Source: Streptomyces sp. ISL-12 (lineage in GTDB: Bacteria > Actinomycetota > Actinomycetes > Streptomycetales > Streptomycetaceae). From it: 64,000 nt of DNA. The translations under genes were made by a program, and so were the position numbers. Every line of letters starts with the position of its first letter. Position 1 is the stretch's first letter. Below the pieces are notes generated by a model. It was given only the letters and a program-made list of their open reading frames with translations, was not told the origin of the DNA and did no database searches. Below, piece after piece: positions 59,306 through 64,000 of this stretch. The stretch spans positions 1 through 64,000 of the forward strand of contig NZ_JAGGOO010000071.1 of NCBI RefSeq assembly GCF_018614415.1, read 5' to 3'.

Positions 59306-60286
59306 GTGCCAAAGCTCTCCGTCATCGTGCCGTTCTACAACGTGCGCCAATACGTCCCCGATGCCCTGCGGAGTCTTCGCGCCAACGCACGCGACGACTT
59401 CGAGTTCATTCTCGTCGACGACCGCTCCACCGACGGGACCGCCGACCTGCTCGCGCGCGCGGAGCCCGACCTGCCGGGGGCGGTGCTGGTCAGACACGAA
59501 CAGAACGGCGGCCTGGCGACCGCCCGCAACACCGGCATCGACGCCGCCCGCGGGGAGTACCTGACCTTCCTGGACGGCGACGACTGGCTGGCCCCCGGCT
59601 ACTACGAGCGGCTGGTCGCCGTCATCGAGAAGCTGGGCTGCGACTTCGTCCGCACGGACCACGTGCAGTGCACGGCGCGGGCCCGCTCGGTGCACCGGGT
59701 GCCGCACGGCCGCCGGGGCGTGGTGATGCGACCGCGCGACGCGATCCTGCCCGCCCACCGCACCACCTCCGTGGACTACGCCTACGCCTGGGCCGGGATC
59801 TACCACCGCCGGCTGGTCGACCGCGGCCTGCTGCACTTCACCCACGGGCTGCGCACCGCCGAGGACCGGCCCTGGATCTGGAAGCTGCACCGGGAGGCGG
59901 AGTCCTTCGCGGTGACCAGTCTGCTCGGGGTCTTCTACCGGCGCGGGGTCGCCTCCTCGCTCACCCAGATCGGTGACGCCCGGCAGCTCGACTTCATCCG
60001 CGCCTTCGACCAGGTGATCGAGGAGACCGCCGGGGACGCCGAGGCGGCGGCCCTGCTGCCGAAGGCCGTGCGCACGTACTGCGCGATCATTTCCCATCAT
60101 CTGGGCTCCATCGAGAGGTTCGAGGCACCCGTGGCCCGCAAACTGAAGGAGATGAGCGCCGCCGCGCTGCGCAGGATGCCGCAGACGGTGCTCGACGACG
60201 CGCTGGCGTCGATGGACGCCGAGCGGGCCGGCCGGCTGCGCCGGCTGCGCCGCCGTTCCGGGTCGGCCGCGGAGGTGGCGGCGTGA
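59306..60286 (+). CDS. GT2-family glycosyltransferase
   Basis: A 326-residue GT-A enzyme. KLSVIVPFYNVRQYVPDALRSL at the start and FILVDDRSTDGTADLLA bind the nucleotide sugar. GLATARNTGIDAARGEYLTFLDGDDWL contains the DxD metal motif, and a later TAEDRPWIWKL gives the catalytic Asp (ED). No membrane helices, so it is cytoplasmic. It is divergent from the DUF6716 gene (198 nt apart) and overlaps the next gene by 4 nt. Sugar donor unknown. Confidence 0.92.
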   Translation: MPKLSVIVPFYNVRQYVPDALRSLRANARDDFEFILVDDRSTDGTADLLARAEPDLPGAVLVRHEQNGGLATARNTGIDAARGEYLTFLDGDDWLAPGYYERLVAVIEKLGCDFVRTDHVQCTARARSVHRVPHGRRGVVMRPRDAILPAHRTTSVDYAYAWAGIYHRRLVDRGLLHFTHGLRTAEDRPWIWKLHREAESFAVTSLLGVFYRRGVASSLTQIGDARQLDFIRAFDQVIEETAGDAEAAALLPKAVRTYCAIISHHLGSIERFEAPVARKLKEMSAAALRRMPQTVLDDALASMDAERAGRLRRLRRRSGSAAEVAA

Positions 60287-61620
60287 CCACGCAGATCTTC
60301 ATGGCGTCGACGCTGTACGGCACCGCCACGCTGGCCGCCGCCCTGGACGCGGGCTGCTTCGAGCCGTCCGACCGGCGGATCCTGCTGGTCTCCAACAACG
60401 CGATGACGCCCGAGACCACGCCGGCCGTCGACGAGATGCCCGGCTTCGAGCGGCTGCGGACCCGGTTCGACGAGGTCGTCTCCTGGAACGAGGCGATCTT
60501 CCCGTTCCACCCCGGCGCCTGGGCGCCCCGCCCGGACGACCTCCCGCTGTGGGAGAGGTACCTGCGGCTGGCCTGGAAGCTGGGCGACGACGACGTGGCC
60601 CTGGCCGTGGAGTCGATCCAGGTCAACCCGGCGCTCGGGGTGGCGCAGATCCTCACCGACGCGCCCGTGACCGTCTACGCGGACGGCCTGATGAGCTACG
60701 GCCCCACCCGCAACAAGATCGACCCGCTGGTCGGCACGCGCGTGGAGCGGCTGCTCCACCTGGACCTGGTGCCGGGGCTGCGCCCGCTGCTGCTCACCGA
60801 GTTCGGCGTCGAGGCCGAGGTGGTGCCGACCGAGGCGTTCACCAAGGTGCTGGCGGAGCTGGTCGACACCGGCGCCGGCCTGCCCCGGATCGAGGAGCCC
60901 GCGCTGCTGCTGGGCCAGTACCTCTCGGCGCTGAAGATCCTCAGCGCGGAGCAGGAGGAGGACCTGCACGTACGGATGCTGAAGGGCGCCGTCGGACTCG
61001 GCCACACCCGGGTGGTGTTCAAGCCGCACCCCACCGCGCCGGCCCGCTTCACCCGCACCCTGGAGGAGGAGGCCGAGAAGCTCGGCGTCGACCTCACCGT
61101 CCTGGACACGCCGGTCCTGGCCGAGGTGCTGTACCAGCGGATGCGCCCGGCGCTGGTCGTCGGCTGCTTCTCCACCGCCCTGCTGACCGCCTCCGCGCTG
61201 TACGGCCTGCCCGTCGCCCGGGTCGGCACCGACACGCTCCTGGACCGGCTGACGCCGTTCGAGAACAGCAACCGGATGCCCGTCACCATCGTCGACGCCC
61301 TGCTGCCGGACCTCGCCGACCGCGCGGCGGTCACGGAGCGCCGGCCCGGCACGGACACCGACGCCCTGGCGGAACTGGTGCGGGCGGTCGGCTTCACCAT
61401 GCAGCCGCGGATACTGCCGCAGCTGCGCCCGGAGACGGAGAGGTACCTGTCGGCCCGGCTGGACGAGCGCACCTGGCGCTACTTCAAGAAGAAGCGCCTG
61501 ACCTCCCTGGGCCTGCCCGGCGGCGTCCCCGCCCAGCTCGGCTTCCTGCCGCGCAACGCGACGGTACGCCGGGTGGCCCGCACGGCCCGCAGCCTGCAGC
61601 GGCGGATGGTGCGCCGCTGA
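60283..61620 (+). CDS. Polysialyltransferase-family glycosyltransferase
   Basis: A 445-residue enzyme starting at a GTG that overlaps the GT2 stop. It has the bacterial polysialyltransferase motifs: VYADGLMSYGPTR (D/E-D-G type acidic motif), TRVVFKPHPTAP (HP motif) and VVGCFSTALLTASALYG (Ser/Thr motif). Such enzymes use CMP-sialic acid or CMP-Kdn to elongate nonulosonate polymers in the cytoplasm. With NeuB and NeuA encoded nearby it is the best candidate for the poly-Kdn (teichulosonic acid) polymerase. Confidence 0.82.
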   Translation: MTTQIFMASTLYGTATLAAALDAGCFEPSDRRILLVSNNAMTPETTPAVDEMPGFERLRTRFDEVVSWNEAIFPFHPGAWAPRPDDLPLWERYLRLAWKLGDDDVALAVESIQVNPALGVAQILTDAPVTVYADGLMSYGPTRNKIDPLVGTRVERLLHLDLVPGLRPLLLTEFGVEAEVVPTEAFTKVLAELVDTGAGLPRIEEPALLLGQYLSALKILSAEQEEDLHVRMLKGAVGLGHTRVVFKPHPTAPARFTRTLEEEAEKLGVDLTVLDTPVLAEVLYQRMRPALVVGCFSTALLTASALYGLPVARVGTDTLLDRLTPFENSNRMPVTIVDALLPDLADRAAVTERRPGTDTDALAELVRAVGFTMQPRILPQLRPETERYLSARLDERTWRYFKKKRLTSLGLPGGVPAQLGFLPRNATVRRVARTARSLQRRMVRR

Positions 61621-61784
61621 GCGGGACGGGCAAGGGCGACCCCTCCATGAATGGCAGACGAAAACCATGGAAACAGCGGAAAGCCGCACGGTAAATCAAT
61701 AGTTTCCATGGTGGACCACCCTTTACCCCCCTAGAATCGCCCGCGCCGCCCCTCCTCTTGCGCCACCGAAACCGTGAGGCACCC

Positions 61785-62771
61785 ATGACGAATCTCGGCC
61801 GGCTCTACCCGCTTCTCGACGACGTCCACCTGCCGGACGGACTGCCCTACTCCCAGGTGAGTTCCTGGGAATTGCGGTTCCTCTATCTGCTGGGACGCCA
61901 TCACCTGACGGGCGAGGGCCGGCTGGTCGAACTCGGCTCGGGCGGCGGCGGTTCGACGTACGCCCTGGCGCTCGGTCTCCGGGAGAGCCCCGTCTTCGAC
62001 GAGCGGACGGGCCGGCTGCACGCGTACGACTTCTTCCGGGTCGGAAAGGGCACCTTCGCCTCGGAGAAGTTCTTCACCTCAGGGACCAAACCGGAGGACG
62101 ACAACTCCTTCCTGAACGACTTCCGCACCCGCCTCGAACCGTTCCTGCCGTTCCTGGAGATCCACGCCGGGGACCTCTGGCAGACCTCCGACCCGGACGA
62201 CACCAGCCCGGTGGAGTTCCTGCACATCGACATCGCCAAGACGGCCCGGGTGTTCCGCTGTGTCACCGAGCGGTTCCTGACCCGGCTGCGGCCGGGTTCG
62301 GTCGTGCTGCACCAGGACTTCGCCGGGCCCCGGCTGCCGTGGCTGCACCACAGCACCGGGGCTCTGCTGCCGTACATCGAGATCGCGGGTCCGCCGATCC
62401 GCTCCACGCTCGCCTTCGAGGTGGTCCGGCCGATACCCGAGGACGTGCTGAAGCGCATCGCCGAGGACGCCTACACGGTCGACGACAAGCTGGAGCTGAT
62501 CACGGCCGTGCAGGAACGGATCGACCGGGACCACACCGGGGGCATCCCCTTCAAGTCCGTCCTGGAGTTCGCCAAGGCGTACGTGGCCCACTACGCCGGC
62601 GACCACAGGCGGGCCTGGTCGATCGCGAAGCCGCTGACGTCCGACGAGTATCTGAGCCGGACCCGCGCCGACCACTTCGAGCAGCTGCGCAAGGCGTACG
62701 AGCAGGACCGCGAGCGGCACGGCGGCGGGTCACGGCTCGGCCGGCTGGTGAAGAAGGCCGTCGGACGCTGA
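61785..62771 (+). CDS. Class I SAM-dependent methyltransferase-like protein
   Basis: A 328-residue product (ATG 61785, GAGG 6 nt upstream). A Rossmann SAM motif RLVELGSGGGGSTYALALGL lies near 45-65, an acidic strand end HAYDFFRVG follows, and EFLHIDIAKT and GSVVLHQDFAG near 150-190 recall the class I/TylF-type sugar O-methyltransferases. It is downstream of the polysialyltransferase by 164 nt. Methyl modification of the wall polymer is an inference; catalytic function is not proven by sequence. Confidence 0.78.
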   Translation: MTNLGRLYPLLDDVHLPDGLPYSQVSSWELRFLYLLGRHHLTGEGRLVELGSGGGGSTYALALGLRESPVFDERTGRLHAYDFFRVGKGTFASEKFFTSGTKPEDDNSFLNDFRTRLEPFLPFLEIHAGDLWQTSDPDDTSPVEFLHIDIAKTARVFRCVTERFLTRLRPGSVVLHQDFAGPRLPWLHHSTGALLPYIEIAGPPIRSTLAFEVVRPIPEDVLKRIAEDAYTVDDKLELITAVQERIDRDHTGGIPFKSVLEFAKAYVAHYAGDHRRAWSIAKPLTSDEYLSRTRADHFEQLRKAYEQDRERHGGGSRLGRLVKKAVGR

Positions 62772-62786
62772 CCTCCGGCACCCAGG

Positions 62787-62820
62787 AGCCCCCGCGGCCG
62801 GTCCGCCGGCCGCGGGGGCT
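62787..62820. terminator. Bidirectional terminator
   Basis: A perfect 15-bp stem (62787-62801 with 62806-62820) and 4 nt loop lies between the convergent methyltransferase and pyruvyl-transferase genes, with stops at 62771 and 62831. Confidence 0.88.
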
Positions 62821-62830
62821 CTCCGCGTCG

Positions 62831-64000
62831 TCAGGCGCTCAGGACGGCCCTGATGTCGGCCGCGTTGGCCTCCGTGACCTTCCACAGTTCCTGCTGGCGG
62901 CCGTGGACGTCGGCGACCGTCCTGGCGTGGTTGTCCAGGATGCCGATCGCCCGCTCGGTGAGGATCGCGCCCAGGTTCTTGTCGTGCACCGAGACGCCCC
63001 ACTCGGGGCGCTCGATGTCGGCGAGGAAGTACGCCATCTTCGGGTGCGAGATCAGGCTGATGATCGGCGTGCCGACCCCGAACGGGATCATGCCGGCGTG
63101 GCCGCGCATGCCGATGACCAGGCGGGTCTTGGCGTACAGGTCCCGGATCTCGTCGTTGTCGAAGTCGTACATCGGGATCACCGGCAGCGAGATGCCGTGC
63201 TCGCGGCGCAGGTCGAAGGCGATCTTCTCGTCGTCGAGCGAGTGCGCCACGCACTTGACCTCGGTGTGCGCCCCGATGCCCCGCACGGCCTTGGCGATCT
63301 CGCCGAGGAAGTGCGCGTAGTCGTGGCCGAACCGCAGGCCCGCGCGGTCGTAGGCCGCGTTGAGCAGGACGGTGTCCTCGCGGTACGACGGGTCGGTCCA
63401 GCCGGGGACCAGCTGGCGGCTGACCGTGGTGGGGCAGGGCTGGAAGCGGACCTTGTCGTGCAGCTCCGCCGGGAGCATGGCCCGTACCTTGGCGATCGAG
63501 CCGTGGTTGCGCAGGCCGAAGAAGGAGGACTTCTCCACCAGCAGCCTGAGGCTCTCCCGGAACCGGCCGGCCCGGTAGGACTGGCCGTCGAACGCGTTGA
63601 ACCCGACCGCGTAGACCATGATCGGCACGTCGATGGCGCGCAGGTGCTCGTCGGGGACGTTCCACTGCCAGGCGCTGTTGCCGTTGGGCATGGTGTCCGG
63701 GATGAACAGGCCGCCGCCGCCGATGACCAGGCCGCGCCGGGCGTTGACCCGGTCCAGCGCCTCCTTGTCGAAGTAGCGGTGGGCGTGGACGGAGTGCCAG
63801 CGGCGGGTGGAGGTGTCCGCGCCGAAGCCGAGCCGGACCGTCTCCGGGAGCAGCTTGTCGCCCGCGTTGCCCTGCCGGTCCATGTAGAACGCGACGTGCG
63901 CGAGCTGGTCCTCGGGGGCGCCCAGCTCCTGCGCGGGCACGCTGGACGCGCGCTGCGCCCACAGGCGGCTGGAGCGGTGGGTGATGTCGACGGAGAGGCC
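62831..64000 (-). CDS. Polysaccharide pyruvyl transferase family protein (partial, N-terminus outside window)
   Basis: The frame is open to the window edge, giving at least 389 residues without its start. Features of the family are FYMDRQGNAGDKLLPETVRLG, the glycine loop LVIGGGGLFIPDTMPNG, SSFFGLRNHGSIAKV and, near the end, TRLVIGMRGHAGMIPFGVGTPII (the conserved RGH region). These enzymes transfer PEP-derived pyruvyl ketals, or in other subgroups sugars, to surface polysaccharides. Proximity to the nonulosonate cluster suggests decoration of a wall polymer. Confidence 0.88.
   Translation of the reverse strand, partial: GLSVDITHRSSRLWAQRASSVPAQELGAPEDQLAHVAFYMDRQGNAGDKLLPETVRLGFGADTSTRRWHSVHAHRYFDKEALDRVNARRGLVIGGGGLFIPDTMPNGNSAWQWNVPDEHLRAIDVPIMVYAVGFNAFDGQSYRAGRFRESLRLLVEKSSFFGLRNHGSIAKVRAMLPAELHDKVRFQPCPTTVSRQLVPGWTDPSYREDTVLLNAAYDRAGLRFGHDYAHFLGEIAKAVRGIGAHTEVKCVAHSLDDEKIAFDLRREHGISLPVIPMYDFDNDEIRDLYAKTRLVIGMRGHAGMIPFGVGTPIISLISHPKMAYFLADIERPEWGVSVHDKNLGAILTERAIGILDNHARTVADVHGRQQELWKVTEANAADIRAVLSA

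Noticed and set aside
1..64000. tRNA/rRNA genes, CRISPR arrays, insertion sequences
   Set aside because: Both strands were scanned by eye for CCA-type tRNA folds, regular spaced repeats and transposase motifs; none was convincing.

Overview
The window is a high-GC actinobacterial chromosome segment and almost certainly Streptomyces. Codon third positions are strongly G/C, many genes start with GTG, and overlapping ATGA/GTGA stop-start junctions are common. The AfsQ1/AfsQ2/SigQ set is present beside deoC, adenosine deaminase and nucleoside-transport genes. From memory, 15-42 kb and 47-64 kb follow the gene order of the S. coelicolor SCO4877-SCO4915 neighbourhood; this was not checked against a database. 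No rRNA, tRNA, CRISPR array or insertion sequence was seen.

Region 1 (1-13.5 kb, mostly minus strand) is an unusual Pst-type ABC transporter locus. It has PstC, PstA, PstB, three distinct substrate-binding-like proteins (two of them tethered by a C-terminal membrane helix), an Ig-like surface protein ending in a MASTG sorting signal, a catalytically intact lipoprotein sortase, a second sortase-fold protein lacking both the catalytic His and Cys, and a lytic transglycosylase. It reads as a cell-surface phosphate (or related anion) capture machine with its own wall-anchoring equipment. Strong hairpins divide it into several units.

Region 2 (13.5-16.2 kb) holds a DUF397/XRE-DUF5753 pair and a PH-domain membrane protein. 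Region 3 (16.2-42.3 kb) contains deoC with two aldehyde dehydrogenases (the second a truncated, non-catalytic one), a uridine-kinase-like gene, sigQ divergent from afsQ1-afsQ2-lipoprotein, adenosine deaminase, and a nucleoside uptake/salvage operon (ABC ATPase, two permeases, cytidine deaminase, thymidine phosphorylase) with two BMP-family binding lipoproteins. Five copies of a CTACGCGCGTAG-like palindrome lie in front of deoC, add, the transporter operon and both bmp genes, so these scattered units look like one nucleoside regulon. General genes are interspersed: LysR/MFS, an ECF sigma factor with a SnoaL-like domain, a STAS protein, an AEC transporter and a Uma2 protein.

Region 4 (42.3-47.5 kb) looks like an accessory island. 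An XRE-TPR regulator precedes a tightly coupled operon of a recombinase-fold protein without the catalytic serine, a small Cys-rich protein, a radical SAM enzyme with a Cys-rich tail, an aminoglycoside-phosphotransferase-fold kinase and a methyltransferase gene broken by four frame changes. The product is unknown.

Region 5 (47.5-54.4 kb) has an M20 amidohydrolase, GNAT, darcynin-like protein/LysR, FAD monooxygenase/TetR and a Tat-exported esterase. Region 6 (54.4-64 kb) is a sialic-acid-like (probably Kdn/teichulosonic acid) wall-polymer cluster: NeuB-like synthase, CMP-acylneuraminate synthetase fused to a HAD phosphatase, several sialyltransferase-type glycosyltransferases, a GT2 enzyme, a SAM methyltransferase and a polysaccharide pyruvyl transferase cut by the window end.
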